Below, one piece after another: positions 1-12,144 of a stretch of 64,000 bases of DNA. Below the pieces are notes generated by a model. That model made no database searches and was not told the DNA's origin. It saw nothing but the letters and a program-made list of their open reading frames with translations. Position 1 is the first letter of the stretch, and each line of letters begins with the position of its first letter. The translations under genes and the position numbers were made by a program. The DNA is from Euwallacea fornicatus (taxonomy: Eukaryota; Arthropoda; Insecta; Coleoptera; Curculionidae): assembly GCF_040115645.1 (NCBI RefSeq), contig NW_027096055.1:1-64000 (forward strand). Reading direction: 5' to 3'.

Positions 1-353
1 TACTTTTGTGACTTTTCCAATTTTGAAGCTCGATAACTTTGGCAAATGAAGACCAAATTTGTTAAACAAAGTGTCAAATTAATCAGCTCGACGAGATCTT
101 TAAAATGACACAACAATTCATGATTGCATCTTGTTGAATTTCCAAGAAAAATAGTAATATATGTGCTCAAACACACAACTTTTGTGACTTTTCAAAATTT
201 GAAGCTCGATAACTTTGGCAAATGTGGACCAAATTTGTTAACCAAAGTGTCAAATTAATCAGCTCGACGAGATCTTTAAAATGACACAACAATTCATGAT
301 TGCATCTTGTTGAATTTCCAAGAAAAATAGTACTTTATGTGCTCAAACACACC

Positions 354-528
354 ACTTTTGTGACTTTTCAAACTTTGAAGCTCGATAGCTTCGGCAAATG
401 AAGACCAAATTTGTTAAACAAAGTGTCAAATAATCAGCTCGACGAGATCTTTAAAATGACACAACAATTCATGATTGCATCTTGTTGAATTTCCAAGAAA
501 AATAGTAATATATGTGCTCAAACACACA
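354..528 (+). repeat. 175-bp monomer with the only length change seen
   Basis: This type A monomer reads GTCAAATAATCAG where all others read GTCAAATTAATCAG, a loss of one T near position 431. The next monomer therefore starts at 529 rather than 530. I found no other net insertion or deletion in the window, so this copy marks the one break in an otherwise perfect 176-bp register. It could be a real deletion or a homopolymer-type sequencing error. Confidence 0.85.
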
Positions 529-704
529 ACTTTTGTGACTTTTCAAAATTTGAAGCTCGATAACTTTGGCAAATGTGGACCAAATTTGTTAACCAAAGTG
601 TCAAATTAATCAGCTCGACGAGATCTTTAAAATGACACAACAATTCATGATTGCATCTTGTTGAATTTCCAAGAAAAATAGTACTTTATGTGCTCAAACA
701 CACC
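529..704 (+). repeat. Reference 176-bp monomer (type B)
   Basis: I use this copy to number positions inside the unit (m1-m176). Counted by hand on a near-identical consensus, 58 of 176 bases are G or C (33%). Internal landmarks are a dyad TTCAAA-N-TTTGAA at m14-26, the palindrome CAAATTTG at m53-60, CTCG-A-CGAG at m86-94, AGATCT at m93-98, and an inverted pair AATTCA (m114-119) and TGAATT (m134-139) separated by 14 bases. An A-run (GAAAAATAG) sits near m145-153. I see no convincing half-unit duplication inside the monomer, so 176 bp appears to be the true basic period. Confidence 0.9.
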
Positions 705-1760
705 ACTTTTGTGACTTTTCCAATTTTGAAGCTCGATAACTTTGGCAAATGAAGACCAAATTTGTTAAACAAAGTGTCAAATTAATCAGCTCGACGAGAT
801 CTTTAAAATGACACAACACATCATGATTGCATCTTGTTGAATTTCCAAGAAAAATAGTACTTTATGTGCTCAAACACACAACTTTTGTGACTTTTCAAAC
901 TTTGAAGCTCGATAGCTTCGGCAAATGAAGACCAAATTTGTTAAACAAAGTGTCAAATTAATCAGCTCGACGAGATCTTTAAAATGACACAACAATTCAT
1001 GATTGCATCTTGTTGAATTTCCAAGAAAAATAGTAATATATGTGCTCAAACACACAACTTTTGTGACTTTTCAAAATTTGAAGCTCGATAACTTTGGCAA
1101 ATGTGGACCAAATTTGTTAACCAAAGTGTCAAATTAATCAGCTCGACGAGATCTTTAAAATGACACAACAATTCATGATTGCATCTTGTTGAATTTCCAA
1201 GAAAAATAGTACTTTATGTGCTCAAACACACCACTTTTGTGACTTTTCCAATTTTGAAGCTCGATAACTTTGGCAAATGAAGACCAAATTTGTTAAACAA
1301 AGTGTCAAATTAATCAGCTCGACGAGATTTTGAAGATGTCACAACACATCATGATTACATCTTGTTGAACTTCCAGGAAAAATAGTACTTTATGTGCTCA
1401 AACACACAACTTTTGTGACTTTTCAAACTTTGAAGCTCGATAACTTTGGCAAATGTGGACCAAATTTGTTAACCAAAGTGTCAAATTAATCAGCTCGACG
1501 AGATCTTTAAAATGACACAACAATTCATGATTGCATCTTGTTGAATTTCCAAGAAAAATAGTACTTTATGTGCTCAAACACACCACTTTTGTGACTTTTC
1601 CAATTTTGAAGCTCGATAACTTTGGCAAATGAAGACCAAATTTGTTAAACAAAGTGTCAAATTAATCAGCTCGACGAGATCTTTAAAATGACACAACACA
1701 TCATGATTGCATCTTGTTGAATTTCCAAGAAAAATAGTACTTTATGTGCTCAAACACACA

Positions 1761-1936
1761 ACTTTTGTGACTTTTCAAACTTTGAAGCTCGATAACTTCG
1801 GCAAATGTGGACCAAATTTCTTAAACAAAGTGTCAAATTAATCAGCTCGACGAGATCTTTAAAATGACACAACAATTCATGATTGCATCTTGTTGAATTT
1901 CCAAGAAAAATAGTACTTTATGTGCTCAAACACACA
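1761..1936 (+). repeat. Hybrid monomer: A/E start, F remainder
   Basis: It begins ACTTTTGTGAC like A or E, then has AACTTCGG, TGTGG and TTTCTTAAAC like F. In the homologous position at 3873-4400 there are three monomers (AD, E2, F). This hybrid therefore looks like the junction of a two-monomer deletion. Confidence 0.7.
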
Positions 1937-2112
1937 ACTTTTGTGACTTTTCAAACTTTGAAGCTCGATAACTTTGGCAAATGTGGACCAAATTTGTTAA
2001 CCAAAGTGTCAAATTAATCAGCTCGACGAGATCTTTAAAATGACACAACACATCATTATTACATCTTGTTGAATTTCCAAGAAAAATAGTACTTTATGTG
2101 CTCAAACACACC

Positions 2113-4928
2113 ACTTTTGTGACTTTTCCAATTTTGAAGCTCGATAACTTTGGCAAATGAAGACCAAATTTGTTAAACAAAGTGTCAAATTAATCAGCTC
2201 GACGAGATCTTTAAAATGACACAACAATTCATGATTGCATCTTGTTGAATTTCCAAGAAAAATAGTAATATATGTGCTCAAACACACAACTTTTGTGACT
2301 TTTCAAAATTTGAAGCTCGATAACTTTGGCAAATGTGGACCAAATTTGTTAACCAAATTGTCAAATTAATCAGCTCGACGAGATCTTTAAAATGACACAA
2401 CAATTCATGATTGCATCTTGTTGAATTTCCAAGAAAAATAGTACTTTATGTGCTCAAACACACCACTTTTGTGACTTTTCAAACTTTGAAGCTCGATAGC
2501 TTCGGCAAATGAAGACCAAATTTGTTAAACAAAGTGTCAAATTAATCAGCTCGACGAGATCTTTAAAATGACACAACAATTCATGATTGCATCTTGTTGA
2601 ATTTCCAAGAAAAATAGTAATATATGTGCTCAAACACACAACTTTTGTGACTTTTCAAAATTTGAAGCTCGATAACTTTGGCAAATGTGGACCAAATTTG
2701 TTAACCAAAGTGTCAAATTAATCAGCTCGACGAGATCTTTAAAATGACACAACAATTCATGATTGCATCTTGTTGAATTTCCAAGAAAAATAGTACTTTA
2801 TGTGCTCAAACACACCACTTTTGTGACTTTTCCAATTTTGAAGCTCGATAACTTTGGCAAATGAAGACCAAATTTGTTAAACAAAGTGTCAAATTAATCA
2901 GCTCGACGAGATCTTTAAAATGACACAACAATTCATGATTGCATCTTGTTGAATTTCCAAGAAAAATAGTACTTTATGTGCTCAAACACACATATTTTGT
3001 TACTTTTCAAACTTTGAAGCTCGATAACTTCGGCAAATGTGGACCAAATTTCTTAAACAAAGTGTCAAATTAATCAGCTCGACGAGATCTTTAAAATGAC
3101 ACAACAATTCATGATTGCATCTTGTTGAATTTCCAAGAAAAATAGTACTTTATGTGCTCAAACACACAACTTTTGTGACTTTTCAAATTTTGAAGCTCGA
3201 TAACTTTGGCAAATGTGGACCAAATTTGTTAACCAAAGTGTCAAATTAATCAGCTCGACGAGATCTTTAAAATGACACAACAATTCATGATTGCATCTTG
3301 TTGAATTTCCAAGAAAAATAGTACTTTATGTGCTCAAACACACCACTTTTGTGACTTTTCCAATTTTGAAGCTCGATAACTTTGGCAAATGAAGACCAAA
3401 TTTGTTAAACAAAGTGTCAAATTAATCAGCTCGACGAGATTTTGAAGATGTCACAACACATCATGATTACATCTTGTTGAACTTCCAGGAAAAATAGTAC
3501 TTTATGTGCTCAAACACACAACTTTTGTGACTTTTCAAACTTTGAAGCTCGATAACTTTGGCAAATGTGGACCAAATTTGTTAACCAAAGTGTCAAATTA
3601 ATCAGCTCGACGAGATCTTTAAAATGACACAACAATTCATGATTGCATCTTGTTGAATTTCCAAGAAAAATAGTACTTTATGTGCTCAAACACACCACTT
3701 TTGTGACTTTTCCAATTTTGAAGCTCGATAACTTTGGCAAATGAAGACCAAATTTGTTAAACAAAGTGTCAAATTAATCAGCTCGACGAGATCTTTAAAA
3801 TGACACAACACATCATGATTGCATCTTGTTGAATTTCCAAGAAAAATAGTACTTTATGTGCTCAAACACACAACTTTTGTGACTTTTCAAACTTTGAAGC
3901 TCGATAGCTTCGGCAAATGAAGACCAAATTTGTTAAACAAAGTGTCAAATTAATCAGCTCGACGAGATTTTGAAGATGTCACAACACATCATGATTACAT
4001 CTTGTTGAACTTCCAGGAAAAATAGTACTTTATGTGCTCAAACACACAACTTTTGTGACTTTTCAAACTTTGAAGCTCGATAACTTTGGCAAATGTGGAC
4101 CAAATTTGTTAAACAAAGTGTCAAATTAATCAGCTCGACGAGATCTTTAAAATGACACAACAATTCATGATTGCATCTTGTTGAATTTCCAAGAAAAATA
4201 GTACTTTATGTGCTCAAACACACATATTTTGTTACTTTTCAAACTTTGAAGCTCGATAACTTCGGCAAATGTGGACCAAATTTCTTAAACAAAGTGTCAA
4301 ATTAATCAGCTCGACGAGATCTTTAAAATGACACAACAATTCATGATTGCATCTTGTTGAATTTCCAAGAAAAATAGTACTTTATGTGCTCAAACACACA
4401 ACTTTTGTGACTTTTCAAACTTTGAAGCTCGATAACTTTGGCAAATGTGGACCAAATTTGTTAACCAAAGTGTCAAATTAATCAGCTCGACGAGATCTTT
4501 AAAATGACACAACACATCATTATTACATCTTGTTGAATTTCCAAGAAAAATAGTACTTTATGTGCTCAAACACACCACTTTTGTGACTTTTCCAATTTTG
4601 AAGCTCGATAACTTTGGCAAATGAAGACCAAATTTGTTAAACAAAGTGTCAAATTAATCAGCTCGACGAGATCTTTAAAATGACACAACAATTCATGATT
4701 GCATCTTGTTGAATTTCCAAGAAAAATAGTACTTTATGTGCTCAAACACACAACTTTTGTGACTTTTCCAATTTTGAAGCTCGATAACTTTGGCAAATGA
4801 AGACCAAATTTGTTAACCAAAGTGTCAAATTAATCAGCTCGACGAGATCTTTAAAATGACACAACACATCATTATTACATCTTGTTGAATTTCCAAGAAA
4901 AATAGTACTTTATGTGCTCAAACACACC
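2113..4928 (+). repeat. 16-monomer HOR unit (2816 bp)
   Basis: Sixteen monomers ordered C1-B-A-B-C3-F-E-D-E-C2-AD-E2-F-G-C3-(C/G hybrid). The first four recur at 4929 and 7393, each time with the same private substitution in the second monomer (AACCAAATTG instead of AACCAAAGTG, at 2358 here). The seven monomers at 3345-4576 recur in identical order at 6161-7392. The unit differs from the following 14-mer mainly by extra or exchanged monomers in the middle and at the end. Confidence 0.8.
3873..4048 (+). repeat. Hybrid monomer AD
   Basis: The left half has the A alleles (GATAGCTTCGG, GAAG). The right half has the D alleles (TTTTGAAGATG, GATTACATC, AACTTCCAGG). The same hybrid occurs at 6689-6864, so it formed before the 7-monomer block was duplicated. 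Confidence 0.8.
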
Positions 4929-7392
4929 ACTTTTGTGACTTTTCCAATTTTGAAGCTCGATAACTTTGGCAAATGAAGACCAAATTTGTTAAACAAAGTG
5001 TCAAATTAATCAGCTCGACGAGATCTTTAAAATGACACAACAATTCATGATTGCATCTTGTTGAATTTCCAAGAAAAATAGTAATATATGTGCTCAAACA
5101 CACAACTTTTGTGACTTTTCAAAATTTGAAGCTCGATAACTTTGGCAAATGTGGACCAAATTTGTTAACCAAATTGTCAAATTAATCAGCTCGACGAGAT
5201 CTTTAAAATGACACAACAATTCATGATTGCATCTTGTTGAATTTCCAAGAAAAATAGTACTTTATGTGCTCAAACACACCACTTTTGTGACTTTTCAAAC
5301 TTTGAAGCTCGATAGCTTCGGCAAATGAAGACCAAATTTGTTAAACAAAGTGTCAAATTAATCAGCTCGACGAGATCTTTAAAATGACACAACAATTCAT
5401 GATTGCATCTTGTTGAATTTCCAAGAAAAATAGTAATATATGTGCTCAAACACACAACTTTTGTGACTTTTCAAAATTTGAAGCTCGATAACTTTGGCAA
5501 ATGTGGACCAAATTTGTTAACCAAAGTGTCAAATTAATCAGCTCGACGAGATCTTTAAAATGACACAACAATTCATGATTGCATCTTGTTGAATTTCCAA
5601 GAAAAATAGTACTTTATGTGCTCAAACACACCACTTTTGTGACTTTTCCAATTTTGAAGCTCGATAACTTTGGCAAATGAAGACCAAATTTGTTAAACAA
5701 AGTGTCAAATTAATCAGCTCGACGAGATCTTTAAAATGACACAACACATCATGATTGCATCTTGTTGAATTTCCAAGAAAAATAGTACTTTATGTGCTCA
5801 AACACACAACTTTTGTGACTTTTCAAACTTTGAAGCTCGATAGCTTCGGCAAATGAAGACCAAATTTGTTAAACAAAGTGTCAAATTAATCAGCTCGACG
5901 AGATCTTTACAATGACACAACAATTCATGATTGCATCTTGTTGAATTTCCAAGAAAAATAGTAATATATGTGCTCAAACACACAACTTTTGTGACTTTTC
6001 AAAATTTGAAGCTCGATAACTTTGGCAAATGTGGACCAAATTTGTTAACCAAAGTGTCAAATTAATCAGCTCGACGAGATTTTGAAGATGTCACAACACA
6101 TCATGATTACATCTTGTTGAACTTCCAGGAAAAATAGTACTTTATGTGCTCAAACACACCACTTTTGTGACTTTTCCAATTTTGAAGCTCGATAACTTTG
6201 GCAAATGAAGACCAAATTTGTTAAACAAAGTGTCAAATTAATCAGCTCGACGAGATTTTGAAGATGTCACAACACATCATGATTACATCTTGTTGAACTT
6301 CCAGGAAAAATAGTACTTTATGTGCTCAAACACACAACTTTTGTGACTTTTCAAACTTTGAAGCTCGATAACTTTGGCAAATGTGGACCAAATTTGTTAA
6401 CCAAAGTGTCAAATTAATCAGCTCGACGAGATCTTTAAAATGACACAACAATTCATGATTGCATCTTGTTGAATTTCCAAGAAAAATAGTACTTTATGTG
6501 CTCAAACACACCACTTTTGTGACTTTTCCAATTTTGAAGCTCGATAACTTTGGCAAATGAAGACCAAATTTGTTAAACAAAGTGTCAAATTAATCAGCTC
6601 GACGAGATCTTTAAAATGACACAACACATCATGATTGCATCTTGTTGAATTTCCAAGAAAAATAGTACTTTATGTGCTCAAACACACAACTTTTGTGACT
6701 TTTCAAACTTTGAAGCTCGATAGCTTCGGCAAATGAAGACCAAATTTGTTAAACAAAGTGTCAAATTAATCAGCTCGACGAGATTTTGAAGATGTCACAA
6801 CACATCATGATTACATCTTGTTGAACTTCCAGGAAAAATAGTACTTTATGTGCTCAAACACACAACTTTTGTGACTTTTCAAACTTTGAAGCTCGATAAC
6901 TTTGGCAAATGTGGACCAAATTTGTTAAACAAAGTGTCAAATTAATCAGCTCGACGAGATCTTTAAAATGACACAACAATTCATGATTGCATCTTGTTGA
7001 ATTTCCAAGAAAAATAGTACTTTATGTGCTCAAACACACATATTTTGTTACTTTTCAAACTTTGAAGCTCGATAACTTCGGCAAATGTGGACCAAATTTC
7101 TTAAACAAAGTGTCAAATTAATCAGCTCGACGAGATCTTTAAAATGACACAACAATTCATGATTGCATCTTGTTGAATTTCCAAGAAAAATAGTACTTTA
7201 TGTGCTCAAACACACAACTTTTGTGACTTTTCAAACTTTGAAGCTCGATAACTTTGGCAAATGTGGACCAAATTTGTTAACCAAAGTGTCAAATTAATCA
7301 GCTCGACGAGATCTTTAAAATGACACAACACATCATTATTACATCTTGTTGAATTTCCAAGAAAAATAGTACTTTATGTGCTCAAACACACC
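4929..7392 (+). repeat. 14-monomer HOR unit (2464 bp), first family
   Basis: Order C1-B-A-B-C2-A-(B/D)-D-E-C2-AD-E2-F-G. It shares its first four monomers and last seven monomers with the preceding 16-mer. The second monomer carries the AACCAAATTG marker also seen in both neighbouring units. The monomer at 5809-5984 has a private A-to-C change at 5910, useful as a unique anchor. Confidence 0.82.
5985..6160 (+). repeat. Hybrid monomer B/D
   Basis: The left part is B (CAAAATTTG, TGTGG, TTAACC) and the right part is D (TTTTGAAGATG, AACTTCCAGG). It is followed directly by a full D. This suggests conversion by, or exchange with, its neighbour. Confidence 0.78.
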
Positions 7393-8272
7393 ACTTTTGT
7401 GACTTTTCCAATTTTGAAGCTCGATAACTTTGGCAAATGAAGACCAAATTTGTTAAACAAAGTGTCAAATTAATCAGCTCGACGAGATCTTTAAAATGAC
7501 ACAACAATTCATGATTGCATCTTGTTGAATTTCCAAGAAAAATAGTAATATATGTGCTCAAACACACAACTTTTGTGACTTTTCAAAATTTGAAGCTCGA
7601 TAACTTTGGCAAATGTGGACCAAATTTGTTAACCAAATTGTCAAATTAATCAGCTCGACGAGATCTTTAAAATGACACAACAATTCATGATTGCATCTTG
7701 TTGAATTTCCAAGAAAAATAGTACTTTATGTGCTCAAACACACCACTTTTGTGACTTTTCAAACTTTGAAGCTCGATAGCTTCGGCAAATGAAGACCAAA
7801 TTTGTTAAACAAAGTGTCAAATTAATCAGCTCGACGAGATCTTTAAAATGACACAACAATTCATGATTGCATCTTGTTGAATTTCCAAGAAAAATAGTAA
7901 TATATGTGCTCAAACACACAACTTTTGTGACTTTTCAAAATTTGAAGCTCGATAACTTTGGCAAATGTGGACCAAATTTGTTAACCAAAGTGTCAAATTA
8001 ATCAGCTCGACGAGATCTTTAAAATGACACAACAATTCATGATTGCATCTTGTTGAATTTCCAAGAAAAATAGTACTTTATGTGCTCAAACACACCACTT
8101 TTGTGACTTTTCCAATTTTGAAGCTCGATAACTTTGGCAAATGAAGACCAAATTTGTTAAACAAAGTGTCAAATTAATCAGCTCGACGAGATCTTTAAAA
8201 TGACACAACACATCATGATTGCATCTTGTTGAATTTCCAAGAAAAATAGTACTTTATGTGCTCAAACACACA
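7393..8272 (+). repeat. Truncated third copy of the C1-B-A-B-C2 unit
   Basis: Five monomers C1-B-A-B-C2 repeat the start of the units at 2113 and 4929, including the AACCAAATTG marker. The next monomer, A at 8273, also fits this older pattern, but the order then changes into the second 14-mer family, so the boundary is an A monomer shared by both families. The C2, AD and B/D variants are not seen again after this point. Confidence 0.75.
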
Positions 8273-10736
8273 ACTTTTGTGACTTTTCAAACTTTGAAGC
8301 TCGATAGCTTCGGCAAATGAAGACCAAATTTGTTAAACAAAGTGTCAAATTAATCAGCTCGACGAGATCTTTAAAATGACACAACAATTCATGATTGCAT
8401 CTTGTTGAATTTCCAAGAAAAATAGTAATATATGTGCTCAAACACACAACTTTTGTGACTTTTCAAAATTTGAAGCTCGATAACTTTGGCAAATGTGGAC
8501 CAAATTTGTTAACCAAAGTGTCAAATTAATCAGCTCGACGAGATCTTTAAAATGACACAACAATTCATGATTGCATCTTGTTGAATTTCCAAGAAAAATA
8601 GTACTTTATGTGCTCAAACACACCACTTTTGTGACTTTTCCAATTTTGAAGCTCGATAACTTTGGCAAATGAAGACCAAATTTGTTAAACAAAGTGTCAA
8701 ATTAATCAGCTCGACGAGATCTTTAAAATGACACAACAATTCATGATTGCATCTTGTTGAATTTCCAAGAAAAATAGTAATATATGTGCTCAAACACACA
8801 ACTTTTGTGACTTTTCAAAATTTGAAGCTCGATAACTTTGGCAAATGTGGACCAAATTTGTTAACCAAAGTGTCAAATTAATCAGCTCGACGAGATCTTT
8901 AAAATGACACAACAATTCATGATTGCATCTTGTTGAATTTCCAAGAAAAATAGTACTTTATGTGCTCAAACACACCACTTTTGTGACTTTTCCAATTTTG
9001 AAGCTCGATAACTTTGGCAAATGAAGACCAAATTTGTTAAACAAAGTGTCAAATTAATCAGCTCGACGAGATTTTGAAGATGTCACAACACATCATGATT
9101 ACATCTTGTTGAACTTCCAGGAAAAATAGTACTTTATGTGCTCAAACACACAACTTTTGTGACTTTTCAAACTTTGAAGCTCGATAACTTTGGCAAATGT
9201 GGACCAAATTTGTTAAACAAAGTGTCAAATTAATCAGCTCGACGAGATCTTTAAAATGACACAACAATTCATGATTGCATCTTGTTGAATTTCCAAGAAA
9301 AATAGTACTTTATGTGCTCAAACACACATATTTTGTTACTTTTCAAACTTTGAAGCTCGATAACTTCGGCAAATGTGGACCAAATTTCTTAAACAAAGTG
9401 TCAAATTAATCAGCTCGACGAGATCTTTAAAATGACACAACAATTCATGATTGCATCTTGTTGAATTTCCAAGAAAAATAGTACTTTATGTGCTCAAACA
9501 CACAACTTTTGTGACTTTTCAAACTTTGAAGCTCGATAACTTTGGCAAATGTGGACCAAATTTGTTAACCAAAGTGTCAAATTAATCAGCTCGACGAGAT
9601 CTTTAAAATGACACAACAATTCATGATTGCATCTTGTTGAATTTCCAAGAAAAATAGTACTTTATGTGCTCAAACACACAACTTTTGTGACTTTTCAAAC
9701 TTTGAAGCTCGATAGCTTCGGCAAATGAAGACCAAATTTGTTAAACAAAGTGTCAAATTAATCAGCTCGACGAGATCTTTAAAATGACACAACAATTCAT
9801 GATTGCATCTTGTTGAATTTCCAAGAAAAATAGTAATATATGTGCTCAAACACACAACTTTTGTGACTTTTCAAAATTTGAAGCTCGATAACTTTGGCAA
9901 ATGTGGACCAAATTTGTTAACCAAAGTGTCAAATTAATCAGCTCGACGAGATCTTTAAAATGACACAACAATTCATGATTGCATCTTGTTGAATTTCCAA
10001 GAAAAATAGTACTTTATGTGCTCAAACACACCACTTTTGTGACTTTTCCAATTTTGAAGCTCGATAACTTTGGCAAATGAAGACCAAATTTGTTAAACAA
10101 AGTGTCAAATTAATCAGCTCGACGAGATTTTGAAGATGTCACAACACATCATGATTACATCTTGTTGAACTTCCAGGAAAAATAGTACTTTATGTGCTCA
10201 AACACACAACTTTTGTGACTTTTCAAACTTTGAAGCTCGATAACTTTGGCAAATGTGGACCAAATTTGTTAAACAAAGTGTCAAATTAATCAGCTTGACG
10301 AGATTTTGAATATGTCACAACACATCATGATTGCATCTTGTTGAATTTCCAAGAAAAATAGTACTTTATGTGCTCAAACACACATATTTTGTTACTTTTC
10401 AAACTTTGAAGCTCGATAACTTCGGCAAATGTGGACCAAATTTCTTAAACAAAGTGTCAAATTAATCAGCTCGACGAGATCTTTAAAATGACACAACAAT
10501 TCATGATTGCATCTTGTTGAATTTCCAAGAAAAATAGTACTTTATGTGCTCAAACACACAACTTTTGTGACTTTTCAAACTTTGAAGCTCGATAACTTTG
10601 GCAAATGTGGACCAAATTTGTTAACCAAAGTGACAAATTAATCAGCTCGACGAGATCTTTAAAATGACATAACACATCATTATTACATCTTGTTGAATTT
10701 CCAAGAAAAATAGTACTTTATGTGCTCAAACACACA
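8273..10736 (+). repeat. Second-family 14-mer HOR, copy 1
   Basis: Order A-B-C1-B-D-E2-F-E-A-B-D-H-F-Gp, 14 monomers or 2464 bp. The same order, type for type, occurs at 14609-17072 and 17073-19536. Its two halves are related: the second is like the first with the C1-B pair missing and with H and Gp in place of E2 and E, suggesting it arose by an older duplication followed by divergence. Its last two monomers (F-Gp) also begin the 10-mer that follows. Confidence 0.9.
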
Positions 10737-12144
10737 ACTTTTGTGACTTTTCAAACTTTGAAGCTCGATAACTTTGGCAAATGTGGACCAAATTTGTTAA
10801 CCAAAGTGTCAAATTAATCAGCTCGACGAGATCTTTAAAATGACACAACAATTCATGATTGCATCTTGTTGAATTTCCAAGAAAAATAGTACTTTATGTG
10901 CTCAAACACACAACTTTTGTGACTTTTCAAACTTTGAAGCTCGATAACTTCGGCAAATGAGGACCAAATTTGTTAAATAAAGTGTCAAATTAATCAGCTT
11001 GACGAGATTTTGAATATGTCACAACACATCATGATTGCATCTTGTTGAATTTCCAAGAAAAATAGTACTTTATGTGCTCAAACACACATATTTTGTTACT
11101 TTTCAAATTTTGAAGATCGATAACTTCGGCAAATGTGGACCAAATTTGTTAACCAAAGTGTCAAATTAATCAGCTCGACGAGATCTTTAAAATGACACAA
11201 CAATTCATGATTGCATCTTGTTGAATTTCCAAGAAAAATAGTACTTTATGTGCTCAAACACACATATTTTGTGACTTTTCAAACTTTGAAGCTCGATAAC
11301 TTCGGCAAATGTGGACCAAATTTCTTAAACAAAGTGTCAAATTAATCAGCTCGACGAGATCTTTAAAATGACACAACAATTCATGATTGCATCTTGTTGA
11401 ATTTCCAAGAAAAATAGTAATATATGTGCTCAAACACACAACTTTTGTGACTTTTCAAACTTTGAAGCTCGATAGCTTCGGCAAATGAAGACCAAATTTG
11501 TTAAACAAAGTGTCAAATTAATCAGCTCGACGAGATCTTTAAAATGACACAACAATTCATGATTGCATCTTGTTGAATTTCCAAGAAAAATAGTACTTTA
11601 TGTGCTCAAACACACAACTTTTGTGACTTTTCAAACTTTGAAGCTCGATAGCTTCGGCAAATGAAGACCAAATTTGTTAAACAAAGTGTCAAATTAATCA
11701 GCTCGACGAGATCTTTAAAATGACACAACAATTCATGATTGCATCTTGTTGAATTTCCAAGAAAAATAGTAATATATGTGCTCAAACACACAACTTTTGT
11801 GACTTTTCAAAATTTGAAGCTCGATAACTTTGGCAAATGTGGACCAAATTTGTTAACCAAAGTGTCAAATTAATCAGCTCGACGAAATCTTTAAAATGAC
11901 ACAACAATTCATGATTGCATCTTGTTGAATTTCCAAGAAAAATAGTAATATATGTGCTCAAACACACAACTTTTGTGACTTTTCAAAATTTGAAGCTCGA
12001 TAACTTTGGCAAATGTGGACCAAATTTGTTAAACAAAGTGTCAAATTAATCAGCTTGACGAGATTTTGAATATGTCACAACACATCATGATTGCATCTTG
12101 TTGAATTTCCAAGAAAAATAGTACTTTATGTGCTCAAACACACA
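10385..12144 (+). repeat. 10-mer HOR, copy 1 (1760 bp)
   Basis: Order F-Gp-E-I-J-K-A2-A-L-(B/H). The last monomer (11969-12144) starts as B but ends with the H signature CTTGACGAG and TTTTGAATATG, so the following F continues as it does after a true H. That hybrid is the recombination seam with copy 2. This is the first appearance of types I, J, K and L in the window. Confidence 0.9.

Larger units (their letters stand above)
1..2112 (+). repeat. Opening segment: B/A/C-rich monomers 1-12
   Basis: The order of types is C1-B-A-B-C2-A-B-D-E-C2-(A or E/F hybrid)-G. Many monomers end CACACC instead of CACACA, a marker common in the first 9 kb and rare afterwards. The last five monomers (1233-2112) resemble the 7-monomer run D-E-C2-AD-E2-F-G seen at 3345-4576 and 6161-7392, but are two monomers shorter because the copy at 1761-1936 joins an A/E-like start to an F-like remainder. 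Confidence 0.8.

Noticed and set aside
529..704. A half-length (88 bp) or third-length sub-repeat inside the monomer
   Set aside because: Short words such as CAAATT and TTGAA recur, but the two halves do not align convincingly by eye.
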